From Martinezella lusitana (lineage in GTDB: Bacteria; Pseudomonadota; Alphaproteobacteria; Rhizobiales; Rhizobiaceae): a stretch of DNA of 64,000 nt. The translations under genes were made by a program, and so were the position numbers. Location: assembly GCF_016901135.1 (NCBI RefSeq), contig NZ_JAFEVL010000018.1, positions 1 to 64,000 on the forward strand, given 5' to 3'. Position 1 is the first letter of the stretch; each line of letters opens with the position of its first letter. Of this stretch, positions 34,776-43,558 are shown one piece after another. The notes under the pieces are model-generated. The model was not told where the DNA came from and ran no database searches. It saw only the letters and a program-made list of their open reading frames with translations.

Positions 34776-34831
34776 GTTCCCTTGTCCTTGTTTTTGCAGT
34801 CTTTCAGGTCATGCCTTATGCGGCCGCCCGC

Positions 34832-35155
34832 TCACCCCGCGGGAGAAAAGCTGGCCGGCTTCATAATCTTGTTTTCCGCCACCTCGATCAGATCGCGAAT
34901 CCTGGGCAGGAAGGCTTGCCACTCCGGGTCAGCAGCCAGTCGCTGGCGCCGCGCCTCGCGATCGTCGAGGCTCGCATAGGCCCAGATATGGACGATCTCG
35001 TTGATCGTGCCGATCTCCGAATAGAAATAGCCGACCAGATTGCCGAGATGGGCTTTCTGGATGGCAATTCCCTCCTCCTCGACGACCTTCAGATATTGCG
35101 GGATCGTGCCGTTCTTCAGCCTATAGGTGCGGATCTCGTAGAACATCGGCGTCAC
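34832..35155 (-). CDS. NIPSNAP-family protein
   Basis: A 107-residue protein with the NIPSNAP pattern: MFYEIRTYRLKNGTIPQYLK at the start, LVGYFYSEIGTINEIVHIWAY in the middle, and SLDDREARRQRLAADPEWQAFLP. The family has a dimeric alpha/beta barrel resembling antibiotic monooxygenases and often accompanies catabolic enzymes; a catalytic role is not settled. The start overlaps the aldehyde dehydrogenase stop by four bases. Confidence 0.88.
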   Translation of the reverse strand: MTPMFYEIRTYRLKNGTIPQYLKVVEEEGIAIQKAHLGNLVGYFYSEIGTINEIVHIWAYASLDDREARRQRLAADPEWQAFLPRIRDLIEVAENKIMKPASFSPAG

Positions 35156-36615
35156 CTCATGACGAAGGGATCGGGGATCGGATCATCTGACGTGCGCAAC
35201 CAGATCGTCTTGGTGCGGGTGTAGTCGAGGGCCGCCGCAAGCCCGCCTTCCCTGCCCTGCCCGGAAAGACGGAAGCCGCCGAACGGCGCGATCGGCGATA
35301 CCGCGCGATAGGTGTTGACCCAGACGACACCGGCGCGAATGCCTTTCATGAGACGATGAGCGCGCGTCAGATTCTGGGTGAAGACACCGGAAGCCAGTCC
35401 ATAGCGGGTATCGTTGGCAAGCTTCAGGGCCTCGGCCTCGGTCTCGAAGGAGACGACGGACAGAACCGGGCCGAAGAATTCCTCGGCAAGCGACGGCGAA
35501 GTGACGCCGTCGCAATCCAGGATCGTCGGCTGGAAATAGTAGCCGTCGCCATCCAGTTTTTGGCCGCCAGTGACGAGACGTGCGCCGCTTTGAACGGATT
35601 TGTCGACGAGTGCCGCGACGTGATCCTGCTGACGCTTCGTGGCAAGCGGGCCGACTTCGGTCGCCATTTCGAGCGGAGGGCCGATACGGATCGCCTCGGC
35701 CTTGCGCTTGATGATGGACAGGAAAGCATCCTTGACGCTGCGCTCGACAATCAGGCGGGAGCCGGCAACGCAGCTTTGTCCCGTCGCTGCGAAGATGCCG
35801 GCAACCTGGGCATTGGCAGCACTTTCGAGATCGGCATCGGCAAAGACGATGAAGGGCGATTTGCCGCCGAGTTCCAGGGATGTCGAGGCAAGGTTTTCCG
35901 CCGAATTGCGCACGACATGGCGTGCCGTCTCCGGGCCGCCGGTAAAGGCAATATGCACGACTTTCGGATGCCGCCCGAGAGCGGCGCCGCAAGATGGCCC
36001 GAAGCCGGTGATGATGTTGACGACGCCGGCCGGAAAGCCTGCTTCATGAACAAGGCGGGCAAATTCCAGAAGCGGCGCAGGCCCATCCTCCGATGCCTTG
36101 ACGACCATGGTGCAGCCGGCCGCCAATGCCGGGCCGATCTTGACGGCCGACAGGAAGAGCTGGCTGTTCCACGGCACCATCATGGCGACGACGCCGATCG
36201 GCTCGCGGCGAAGCCAGACATCCATATCGGGCTTGTCGATCGGCAGGTAGGATCCCTCGATCTTGTCGGCGAGGCCGGCATAGTAGCGATAGTAATCGGC
36301 GACATAGGCGATCTGCGCCGAGGTCTCGCGAATGATCTTGCCGGTGTCGCGCGTTTCCAGTTCGGCGAGCTTTTGGGCATTCGCAGCAACGAGATCGGCG
36401 AGCTTGTAGAGCAGCTTGCCGCGCTGCGTCGCCGTCGTCTTGGCCCAGGGTCCGTCGTAAAGAGCCTTCTCAGCCGCATTGACCGCGCGGTCGACATCGC
36501 TTTCACGCGCCTCCGGCATGTCTGCCCAAACATCGCCTGTTGCAGGATCGATACTTTGGAAACGGGCTTCCCCGTCCAGAAACTCGCCATCGATATAATA
36601 CTGGAAGCGCTGCAT
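35152..36615 (-). CDS. NAD(P)-dependent aldehyde dehydrogenase
   Basis: A 487-residue ALDH. The Glu motif LELGGKSP and the nucleophile Cys in GQSCVAGSR are intact; VPWNSQLF, FTGGPETAR and the C-terminal PFGGFRLSGQGREGG complete the family pattern. It oxidises an aldehyde to the acid. In this series it could act on an aldehyde freed by the flavin monooxygenase, encoded five bases upstream. Betaine-aldehyde-type or semialdehyde substrates are equally possible. Confidence 0.92.
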   Translation of the reverse strand: MQRFQYYIDGEFLDGEARFQSIDPATGDVWADMPEARESDVDRAVNAAEKALYDGPWAKTTATQRGKLLYKLADLVAANAQKLAELETRDTGKIIRETSAQIAYVADYYRYYAGLADKIEGSYLPIDKPDMDVWLRREPIGVVAMMVPWNSQLFLSAVKIGPALAAGCTMVVKASEDGPAPLLEFARLVHEAGFPAGVVNIITGFGPSCGAALGRHPKVVHIAFTGGPETARHVVRNSAENLASTSLELGGKSPFIVFADADLESAANAQVAGIFAATGQSCVAGSRLIVERSVKDAFLSIIKRKAEAIRIGPPLEMATEVGPLATKRQQDHVAALVDKSVQSGARLVTGGQKLDGDGYYFQPTILDCDGVTSPSLAEEFFGPVLSVVSFETEAEALKLANDTRYGLASGVFTQNLTRAHRLMKGIRAGVVWVNTYRAVSPIAPFGGFRLSGQGREGGLAAALDYTRTKTIWLRTSDDPIPDPFVMR

Positions 36616-36620
36616 GGGTT

Positions 36621-37661
36621 TTACTCCGCAAATGCCGGCATGACCTCGGCGATGAAGCGTTCGAGCGAGGCTTTCTTGCGCTCGAAGGACATACCGGTGT
36701 CGATCCAGAAGGAATATTCATCATAGCCCATCGCCTGATAGGCCTTCAGCCGCGCAATCACGGTTGCGGCGTTGCCGACGACATTGTTGCTGCGCATGAC
36801 CGTATCTGACAGCATGGCATTCGCCCTTATATCCTCATCAGGAATGCGCTCGATCAGGCCCTGATGGACCGGCTTCTCGTTCTTGAACCAGGCGAAGAAG
36901 TAGTTGTAGTAGACGCTGAGCTCATGGGCGGCCTCAGCGATATCCGCTTCCGACGAGCCGACATAGGTATGGCGCAGCAGCATGATCTTCGGCCTGTTGA
37001 TATCAGGGTTCTTGGCGCAGGCGTCGTTGAAGCGCCCCATCAGCGCCTCAACTTCGTCATCCCCCTGCCAGAGGGGTGTCACCTGAACATTGCAGCCGTT
37101 GGCGACGGCGAATTCATGCGAGTTCGGATCGCGGGCGGCGACCCATATCGGAGGGTTAGGCTCCTGTAGCGGCTTCGGCGCCGAGGTGGTGGCGGGGAAT
37201 TTGAAGAATTCGCCTTCATGGGCATAGTCGCCCTTCCAAATGCCTTTGATCGCAGGGATCAATTCGCGCATGCGCTGGCCGGCACCCCAGGCGTCAAGAC
37301 CCGGCAATAGACGCTCATATTCGAAAGAATAGGCGCCGCGGGCGATACCGATATCGAGCCTGCCGTCGCAGATGATGTCGGCCATGGCCGCTTCGCCGGC
37401 AAGCTTGATCGGGTGCCAGAAGGGAGCGATCACCGTCCCCGTTCCCAGTCTCGCCCGCGAGGTGCGGCGCGCCAGATCGGCGATCGTCACGAAGGGATTG
37501 GGCGCAATGGTAAAATCCATGCCGTGATGCTCGCCCGTCCAGATGGCGTGCATGCCGCCCTTGTCGGCAATTTCGCAGAGCGCGACGAACTCGTCGTAGA
37601 GGCTCTTGTGGCTCTGGCTCGCATCGAGGCGTTCCATGTGAACGAAGAGAGAGAATTTCAT
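36621..37661 (-). CDS. Luciferase-like flavin-dependent monooxygenase
   Basis: A 346-residue LLM-class protein: MKFSLFVHMERLDASQS at the start, AIWTGEHHGMDFTIAPNPFVTIADLARRT, GRLDIGIARGAYSFEYERL and the WVAARDPNSHEFAVANG segment. These enzymes use reduced FMN and O2 to oxygenate amines, sulfonates, pyrimidines or long alkanes. The flavin reductase gene overlaps its start by four bases, a typical two-component pair comparable in principle with RutA/RutF. Substrate unknown. Confidence 0.9.
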   Translation of the reverse strand: MKFSLFVHMERLDASQSHKSLYDEFVALCEIADKGGMHAIWTGEHHGMDFTIAPNPFVTIADLARRTSRARLGTGTVIAPFWHPIKLAGEAAMADIICDGRLDIGIARGAYSFEYERLLPGLDAWGAGQRMRELIPAIKGIWKGDYAHEGEFFKFPATTSAPKPLQEPNPPIWVAARDPNSHEFAVANGCNVQVTPLWQGDDEVEALMGRFNDACAKNPDINRPKIMLLRHTYVGSSEADIAEAAHELSVYYNYFFAWFKNEKPVHQGLIERIPDEDIRANAMLSDTVMRSNNVVGNAATVIARLKAYQAMGYDEYSFWIDTGMSFERKKASLERFIAEVMPAFAE

Positions 37662-38593
37662 GCTCGTGCCACCTTCGTCGAGACCGGGCGGACCGTGCCA
37701 GAGGTCTCATCTCCAAAATAAACGCCGAAATTGCCGATCTGGTTTTCCAGTGCGAAGCGAGCGACGATATCGGCTGTCGAACTCGTCTTGAAGCGGGTTT
37801 TGGTCAAGGCGTCCGGCTTGAAGAACCTGCCCTCGCGTGGCTCGCCTTGCGAGGCGAAGGCGCGGTAGACGATGTGATGCTTGCCATCGCTTTTGCCTTC
37901 ATAGACCGAATAGAGAAAGCCGATCGTCACCGAAAGCCCGGTCAGCTCTTGAAGGTAGCTGCCCAGAATCTCGGTTGGGCTACCTTCCCTGCCCTCGCAG
38001 CTCGGCAGTGTGAGGATGTCTTCTCCGAGCAGCAGGATCTCGCCATCGCGCTCCAGAACGGCGCCGAGCTCGATATTGCCCTCGGTCGCGGCCGAAACCG
38101 CCTTGCTCGCAAGGATCGGCGTGAAGTAGCCGCCGCGAGCATAACCCAATCCATTGCGGCCGCTGTTGTGGAAGGAGGCGATGCGTCCCATGAGAATAAC
38201 ATGGTCGCCGGCATCGGTGACCTGCTCCATACCGCATTCGAACCAGGCGGCAACGTCGGCAAGGATCGGACAGCCGTCGGCGCCGGCATCCCATTCGACG
38301 GTTGCGAACCTGTCTTCAACCGGGCGCGCGAAGGTGTTGGAGATATCTTTCTGCGCTTCCGACAGAACATTGATAGCGAAATGCTTCGCGCTCGTCATGG
38401 TCGCGAAGTTGCGCGAGGTCTTCGCCAGGCAGACCAGAAGCAGCGGCGGATCGAGCGAGACTGAGGTGAAGGAGTTCGCCGTGAAGCCGATCGGCAGACC
38501 CGCCTGATCGTGCGCCGTGACGACCGTGACGCCGGTCGGAAATGCGCCGAAGGCGTCGCGCAGCGCCCTTGCATCGATATGTTGCGCCGTCAT
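37658..38593 (-). CDS. Flavin reductase with C-terminal Nudix-like extension
   Basis: A 311-residue protein starting at 38593 after GGGAGGA. Residues 1-165 are a flavin reductase/FMN-binding split barrel (AFGAFPTGVTVVTAHDQ, GFTANSFTSVSLDPPLLLVCL, NHxG-like FHNSGRNGLGYARGGYF). Residues about 172-290 look like a degenerate Nudix fold (IELGAVLERDGEILLLG, then REGSPTEILGSYLQELTG), but the Nudix box lacks the full REx2EE set. Typical family members end after the reductase domain. It should supply reduced FMN to the adjacent monooxygenase; the extension may bind a nucleotide-like ligand or serve as a docking part. Confidence 0.8.
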   Translation of the reverse strand: MTAQHIDARALRDAFGAFPTGVTVVTAHDQAGLPIGFTANSFTSVSLDPPLLLVCLAKTSRNFATMTSAKHFAINVLSEAQKDISNTFARPVEDRFATVEWDAGADGCPILADVAAWFECGMEQVTDAGDHVILMGRIASFHNSGRNGLGYARGGYFTPILASKAVSAATEGNIELGAVLERDGEILLLGEDILTLPSCEGREGSPTEILGSYLQELTGLSVTIGFLYSVYEGKSDGKHHIVYRAFASQGEPREGRFFKPDALTKTRFKTSSTADIVARFALENQIGNFGVYFGDETSGTVRPVSTKVARA

Positions 38594-39435
38594 CTTGCGT
38601 CCTCCCCGCATGAAAGCCACTCGGCAAGCAATTCGTTGACGATCTCGGGTGCCGTCAGGTTGACCATATGACGATGTCCCTCGACGATCCGGACCCAGCC
38701 TCTCGGGGCGGCAGCCGCCATCTGCTCGGCCATCTGCGGCGTCGAATTGGGATCGTCCGAGCCCGTCAGGAACAATGCCGGCACCCGCACCTGCGGCCAC
38801 CGATCGGCGTAGGTTTCGTCGCCGCCGGCAAATGCCGCATAGGCTGTCGCATATCCCTGCGGATCGACGAGACCCAACCAGTTGCGGGTCAACTCCCGGG
38901 CGGTAGCACTTTGCGCATCGTCGCCGAACCAGCGCTGGAGCGGTCCTTCCTTGTCGATACCGGTCAACGGGATTGCCGCTGCGCGTGCCAGGACCGCCGC
39001 CTTTGCTTCCGCATCACGGCGATAGACGCCGTTGAGATAGGCAACGCGCCTGATCCTCTCACCGAAGGTTGCCGCGGCACCACCGGCGACGAGCGCACCC
39101 ATCGAATGCCCGGCAACATTGACCGCGTCGAGCGCCATCTCATCGAGGAAACCGCCCAACCACTCGACAAAGGCTTCCAGGCGGCTGCCGGCAGGCAATG
39201 CTTTGCTTTCGCCGTGGCCCGGCATGTCGATGGCGATGACGCGATGGCTCCCGGAGAAGGCAGCGATTTGTGGCAGCCAGGCTTCAAGGCGCATGCCGAC
39301 ACCGTGAATGAGGACAAGCGGCTCGCCCATGCCCGTGTCGTGATAGGCCGTCCCGCGTGCCGTGATCTTACGCGGCAGTCCTTCTGCCTCGGAGGCATCG
39401 GCTTTGCTCTGCGCTATGGTGTCCATCGTCGACAT
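38590..39435 (-). CDS. Alpha/beta-hydrolase
   Basis: An alpha/beta-hydrolase of about 281 residues from the start chosen at 39435 (MSTMDTIAQ); a start at 39477 is also possible and would overlap the preceding gene. The oxyanion region LVLIHGVGMRLEAW, the nucleophile elbow AGHSMGALVAGG and the late GHRHMVN catalytic His are visible. It overlaps the flavin reductase gene by four bases. In pathways of this type (compare RutD) such a hydrolase removes a carbamate, ester or enol product; here the substrate is unknown. Confidence 0.85.
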   Translation of the reverse strand: MSTMDTIAQSKADASEAEGLPRKITARGTAYHDTGMGEPLVLIHGVGMRLEAWLPQIAAFSGSHRVIAIDMPGHGESKALPAGSRLEAFVEWLGGFLDEMALDAVNVAGHSMGALVAGGAAATFGERIRRVAYLNGVYRRDAEAKAAVLARAAAIPLTGIDKEGPLQRWFGDDAQSATARELTRNWLGLVDPQGYATAYAAFAGGDETYADRWPQVRVPALFLTGSDDPNSTPQMAEQMAAAAPRGWVRIVEGHRHMVNLTAPEIVNELLAEWLSCGEDAR

Positions 39436-39451
39436 CTCGGCGCCCAATCCG

Positions 39452-40054
39452 TCAGACGCCGGCAGGATTTGAGACATCCTGCCCCAGGTCCTTGAGGTCC
39501 TGATAGCGATCGCCGATGCGATGATGCGGCCGGCCGCCGACTGAAGCGCCAAGCGCCACGACAATCTCGTCAGCAGCGGGCGCATCGGCGATCGATGTCT
39601 GGATCGTCAGATAATGCGAGCGCCGACCCTCGTCGTTCTTGTCCATCAGCGGGATCATGATCGGCGCATTGGCCGGGCCGCGCGTGTTGCAGAAGGCAAG
39701 ATAGGATTTCGCGCCGACGGCGTGCCGATAATGATTGCCGAAGCGCAGCGTATGGATCAGTGCCGAAGCATGTTCGATCTCGCCATCGAGGCCGACCACC
39801 GCCGACTTGCCATAGGCCTCCACCGCCTCGCCCGATCCGACGGCCTCGATGATCATGCTGGTGAGCAATTCACCGAGAACCGGTGCCGCGGCGTGAATTT
39901 CTGGCTTCAGATTCTCGACGTAGCCGCGACCGGCCCAGGGGTTCTTCACGATCGCGCAGGCGGAGAACAACTTCAGCGGCGCGGGCGCTGCTTTGCCCCC
40001 TTCAATCAATGTGGTTTCGATCTGCAGGACGGTTTTACGGATTTGAAAGGTCAT
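39452..40054 (-). CDS. DUF1185 'amino acid synthesis' family protein
   Basis: A 200-residue protein, start at 40054 (MTFQIRKTVLQIETTLIEGG). The sequence matches the PF06684 family: PLKLFSACAIVKNPWAGRGYV, MIIEAVGSGEAVEAYGKSAVVG, GNHYRHAVGAKSYLAFCNTRG and ALGASVGGRPHHRIGDRYQDLK. Despite the family name no reaction is firmly assigned; the proteins commonly occur with amidases, flavin monooxygenases and Pot-type importers. It is the first gene of the ten-gene series and lies directly downstream of the GntR operators. Confidence 0.8.
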   Translation of the reverse strand: MTFQIRKTVLQIETTLIEGGKAAPAPLKLFSACAIVKNPWAGRGYVENLKPEIHAAAPVLGELLTSMIIEAVGSGEAVEAYGKSAVVGLDGEIEHASALIHTLRFGNHYRHAVGAKSYLAFCNTRGPANAPIMIPLMDKNDEGRRSHYLTIQTSIADAPAADEIVVALGASVGGRPHHRIGDRYQDLKDLGQDVSNPAGV

Positions 40055-40086
40055 GGCTCCGCTCGCTTTTCTGAGTTTCGTATGAT

Positions 40087-40099
40087 GGTATGCCATAAT
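40087..40099. promoter_or_regulatory. GntR-type operator copy 1
   Basis: GGTATGCCATAAT, within the perfect dyad ATGG-TATG-CCAT at 40085-40096. It lies 33 bases upstream of the DUF1185 gene start and is repeated at 40303-40315 and 41219-41231. Confidence 0.65.
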
Positions 40100-40302
40100 A
40101 CGAAACTGTCAAGCCGCTTTGCGCAAACGAGTGGAAACCGGAATCTCTATGAAGGAAACTGTAATTATAACAGATGCTTATTCAGAAAAGCCAAAGTGAT
40201 TGATCATGGCGGGCTCGAAATCATCGTCACGCCAATTTCTGGGGAAGCCTGCAGCTTGCGACTGCATTCCCAGTTATTTGATGCTCCAATTTTGTATTAT
40301 TG

Positions 40303-40315
40303 ATTATGGCATACC
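40303..40315. promoter_or_regulatory. GntR-type operator copy 2
   Basis: ATTATGGCATACC, exact complement of copy 1 (GGTATGCCATAAT). It lies in the roughly 400-base gap between the GntR gene end and the DUF1185 gene, 204 bases from copy 1, which would permit DNA looping. No gene is seen in the gap (40055-40453). Confidence 0.6.
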
Positions 40316-40453
40316 GTCACATCGAATGCCGCGGAGAGTCAAGCCCGCTTCGTGAGGTTGCCTTTAATTTGATGGGGGTCGCAGAGATGCCATTGGACAC
40401 GATGCCGCCGTACATCGACGGAACATCGTTCGGTAAAGAACGGCCGTATCGGA

Positions 40454-41149
40454 TTAATCGATCGGTTGGCGTCCCGAGAGAACAGCCTGCGCGATTGCGC
40501 TGGCGCTGGCAACATGTTGCATGGCGGCCTGGTAGGCGCCCTCGCCGTCTCCACGCCGGATGGCATCGACGATGCGCGCCATCTGTACCGGCCCCTGAAC
40601 ATCGCGATTTTGCGTCTTGATCGTCATCGAACGCAGATGATTGATGCGAACGGTCAAAAGATTGACGACGCCCCACGCGATGTGGCGGTCGACCATGCTG
40701 AACAGCGTCTGATAGAAGGATGAGGTATGGGCGAGCACGCCGGCCATGTCCTTGTCCCGATAGCTGTTTCTGATGTCCTCAAGGGATTTGTCGAGAGCAT
40801 CGGCAATGGCGGGATTGCGCTGCTCGGCGCAAAGACGCGCGGCCATGCCTTCCAATGCGCCGCGGATCTCATAGATCTGCTTCGCCTCGTCATGGTTGAG
40901 CTGGGCGACGATCGGCCCCTTGTTCGGCAGATTGGCGACGAGGCCTTCGGATTCGAGATGACGTAAAACCTCGCGTACGATCGTGCGGCTTACACCAAGC
41001 TGGGCGCAGAGATCACGCTCCACCAGACGATCCCCCGGGCGGAAATAGCCGTTGAGGATCGCCTCCCGCACTTTGTCGAGTGCCAGTTCGCGCAACGTCT
41101 TGGCCGGACGCTCCACGCGAATTGCCGTGCCGTGCGCATCATCAGTCAT
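40454..41149 (-). CDS. GntR-family regulator (FadR/FCD subgroup)
   Basis: A 231-residue regulator. A winged helix-turn-helix occupies about residues 15-80 (LRELALDKVREAILNGYFRP, GDRLVERDLCAQLGVSRTIV), followed by an all-helical FCD ligand domain (EIRGALEGMAARLCAEQ, HTSSFYQTLF, VDRHIAWG with likely metal-binding His residues). Three matching operator-like sites lie before its own gene and before the DUF1185 gene, so it probably represses both until a pathway ligand binds. Confidence 0.92.
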   Translation of the reverse strand: MTDDAHGTAIRVERPAKTLRELALDKVREAILNGYFRPGDRLVERDLCAQLGVSRTIVREVLRHLESEGLVANLPNKGPIVAQLNHDEAKQIYEIRGALEGMAARLCAEQRNPAIADALDKSLEDIRNSYRDKDMAGVLAHTSSFYQTLFSMVDRHIAWGVVNLLTVRINHLRSMTIKTQNRDVQGPVQMARIVDAIRRGDGEGAYQAAMQHVASASAIAQAVLSGRQPID

Positions 41150-41481
41150 TCCAACACCTCGGTTTCAGACGTCAACTTCCGTCCCTTGCCGCAGAGACGG
41201 TCAAGTTTCGGATACCATATTATGGCCTACCAAGATTATGCAATGGCGAGACGGAGTCAAATGCAACTGCATAGACCGTTGCGAACAACCCCTACTCCAA
41301 TGTCACCGACAAGGATATCAGGAACTTTTTGCGACGGACTGGGCGCGGAAGTCTCATTGGGAATATAGGGTCGGGAGCTGATCCGGCCATGACAAATTCT
41401 GCTCCGCAGTCTTCCGACCGCAGAGCTCCGCCTTTTTCCGTCGAGCATCAGTGCGCAGCAAAGGCGCCTCGGAACTGCAGA
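41150..41481. other. Gap between MalK-like and GntR genes
   Basis: No gene is supported here. The stretch carries the GntR operator copy 3 and otherwise no recognised structure; a T-rich terminator for the sugar operon was not seen. Confidence 0.3.
41219..41231. promoter_or_regulatory. GntR-type operator copy 3 (autoregulatory)
   Basis: ATTATGGCCTACC; differs from copy 2 by one base (C for A). It lies 70 bases upstream of the GntR start. A second half (GATACC) precedes it at 41211-41216. Confidence 0.55.
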
Positions 41482-42567
41482 TCAGTTCAATCTGGCAAGC
41501 GGCTTGCCGTCGGCATCGAATAGGTGGCAAGCGGCCGGATCCATGTGGAGAGACAGGGGTGCATGCAGCGGCGTCGTATCGGTGCCTTCCGTCTGCACGA
41601 CAAGCGATTGGTTCGCCCCGATATCCACATGCAGGATCGTGAGGCCGCCCAGCCGTTCGGCGAGCATCGCCTGCCCGGCGAAGCGGCCATTCGGGTCGAT
41701 GCGGATATGTTCGGGGCGGATGCCAAGGATCAGGTTGGCCCCTACCGTGCTTGTTCCGCCGGAGGCCGGCACGGTGATCCTGTGTCCGCCCGGCAGCGCG
41801 ACGGATATGCCTTGAGGCCCGGTCGATTCGACCATTGCCGGAAGAAGATTCATCTTCGGTGAGCCGATGAAGCCGGCCACGAAGATATTTGCCGGCCGGT
41901 TGTAAAGCTCCAGCGGCGAACCGACCTGCTCGATGCGGCCGGAGTTCAGGACCACAATCTTGTCGGCCATGGTCATCGCCTCGATCTGATCATGGGTGAC
42001 GTAGATCATCGTTGCCGCCAGCCGCTCGTGCAGCCGCATCAGCTCCAGCCGCATGTTGACGCGCAAAGCCGCATCGAGATTGGACAAGGGCTCGTCGAAG
42101 AGGAAGATCTTCGGATTGCGCACGATCGCCCGGCCGATGGCCACACGTTGCCGCTGCCCACCCGACAGATCCTTCGGCCGACGGTCGAGCAGATGCGCGA
42201 GTTCCAGAATCTCGGCAGCTTCCCTGACCTTGCGATCGCGCTCAGCCGGGGAGACGCCTGCGATTTTCAGCGCGAAGCCCATGTTTTCGGCGACCGTCAT
42301 GTGCGGGTAGAGCGCATAGGACTGGAAGACCATCGCCAGGCCGCGTTGCGACGGGTCTACATCGTTGGCGCGGGTGCCATCGATCATCAAATCACCGCCG
42401 GTGATCTTCTCCAGACCGGCGATCATTCGCAATAGCGTAGACTTGCCGCAGCCGGACGGGCCGACAAAGACCACGAATTCACGGTCGTCCACATCCAGAT
42501 CGATGCCCTTGATGACTTCGAGTGCGCCATAGGTCTTGCGAGCGTCGCGCAGCTTGAGATTAGCCAT
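41482..42567 (-). CDS. Sugar ABC transporter ATPase (MalK/UgpC-like)
   Basis: A 361-residue ATPase. The start at 42567 follows AAGGAGG and overlaps the ROK gene by eight bases. Walker A is [11 protein letters not shown], the signature [15 protein letters not shown], Walker [13 protein letters not shown], and the C-terminal regulatory OB-type region ([16 protein letters not shown]) is intact. It energises the carbohydrate importer whose binding protein and permeases open the same operon. It is the tenth and last gene. Confidence 0.93.
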   Translation of the reverse strand: MANLKLRDARKTYGALEVIKGIDLDVDDREFVVFVGPSGCGKSTLLRMIAGLEKITGGDLMIDGTRANDVDPSQRGLAMVFQSYALYPHMTVAENMGFALKIAGVSPAERDRKVREAAEILELAHLLDRRPKDLSGGQRQRVAIGRAIVRNPKIFLFDEPLSNLDAALRVNMRLELMRLHERLAATMIYVTHDQIEAMTMADKIVVLNSGRIEQVGSPLELYNRPANIFVAGFIGSPKMNLLPAMVESTGPQGISVALPGGHRITVPASGGTSTVGANLILGIRPEHIRIDPNGRFAGQAMLAERLGGLTILHVDIGANQSLVVQTEGTDTTPLHAPLSLHMDPAACHLFDADGKPLARLN

Positions 42568-43558
42568 TGCTGGCCTCCTTTCTTTCCATGGATGGGTTGG
42601 CGCCGATGTCTGCTTCTTGCCCGAGGATGAGGCTGGCAGCACCGATCAGGCCGGCATGGCGCCCAAGCTGGGCGGCAACGATGGGGACCTCGCGATAGGC
42701 CGGCATGGCGCGTTCGCGAATGGTCGCCACAACAACTTCCTGCAGAAGATCGAAGCCATGCGAGATGCCGCCGCCCATTACCAATATGTCTGGCGAATAG
42801 AGATGCAGCAGATTGGTAAAGCCGATGCCAAGCCAGCGCGCTTCCGCATCCAGCAATTCCATCGCCAGCACATCACCCTTTCGTGCGGCCTCAACGACAT
42901 GCCGCCCGCTGACGTCGCCATCGCTGGCAATCGCACGCATCAGCGAGCCGTCGAATTTCCGGGTCCGCGCCGTGGCCCGTCGCCCCAAAGCCGTTCCCGA
43001 GGCAACGGCTTCGAAACAACCGATCGCGCCGCAGAAGCAGCGCTCCCCTTCGTTCGTGATGGTCATATGGCCGATCTCGGCCGCCAGGCCGCGCCGGCCG
43101 TGCAAAGTCCGGCCGTTGGTGATCACGCCGCCGCCGATACCCGTGGAGACCGTCACGAAAACCATCGAATCCGCGCCGCGACCGGCTCCGTAGTGCCATT
43201 CGCCGAGGGCTGCCGCATTCGCGTCGTTCTCCAGCCGGACCGGCAGTTCGAAGCGATCGGAGAGAATGGTCGCCAGCGGCACCTCATGCCAGCCGATAAG
43301 CGTCGGCGGCCCGATGACGATACCGGCCTCGGGGTCGAGCGGTCCCGGTGCGCCGACACCTATGCCGATGGGAGAAAGGTCGGGCGTTTGCGCCAGCACC
43401 TCGGCTGCGAGCTGTTCCATCTGCCGCGTTACCGCCGCAGGTCCATCGGCCGCCGCCGTCGGCATGGCCGAGAAGGCCAGAAGGCTTCCTGCCTCATCGA
43501 CAAGCGCGGCGCGGAGCTCCGTTCCGCCGAGATCAAAGGCAAGGGCAACCTTGTTCAC
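42560..43558 (-). CDS. ROK-family sugar kinase
   Basis: A 332-residue ROK protein: phosphate loop FDLGGTE (residues 8-14), catalytic Asp in [23 protein letters not shown], and the zinc site GHMTI...[11 protein letters not shown]. No N-terminal helix-turn-helix is present, so it is a kinase rather than a repressor. Glucose, allose, N-acetylmannosamine or similar sugars are possible substrates. It overlaps the epimerase gene by four bases. Confidence 0.9.
   Translation of the reverse strand: MNKVALAFDLGGTELRAALVDEAGSLLAFSAMPTAAADGPAAVTRQMEQLAAEVLAQTPDLSPIGIGVGAPGPLDPEAGIVIGPPTLIGWHEVPLATILSDRFELPVRLENDANAAALGEWHYGAGRGADSMVFVTVSTGIGGGVITNGRTLHGRRGLAAEIGHMTITNEGERCFCGAIGCFEAVASGTALGRRATARTRKFDGSLMRAIASDGDVSGRHVVEAARKGDVLAMELLDAEARWLGIGFTNLLHLYSPDILVMGGGISHGFDLLQEVVVATIRERAMPAYREVPIVAAQLGRHAGLIGAASLILGQEADIGANPSMERKEASNG

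Noticed and set aside
34832..35155. NIPSNAP gene read as a dedicated monooxygenase of the pathway
   Set aside because: The fold is similar to antibiotic monooxygenases but catalysis is not established for this family, so it was left as NIPSNAP only.
41390..41445. Possible terminator hairpin after the MalK-like gene
   Set aside because: The CCGCAG segments are direct, not inverted, repeats and no T-run follows.
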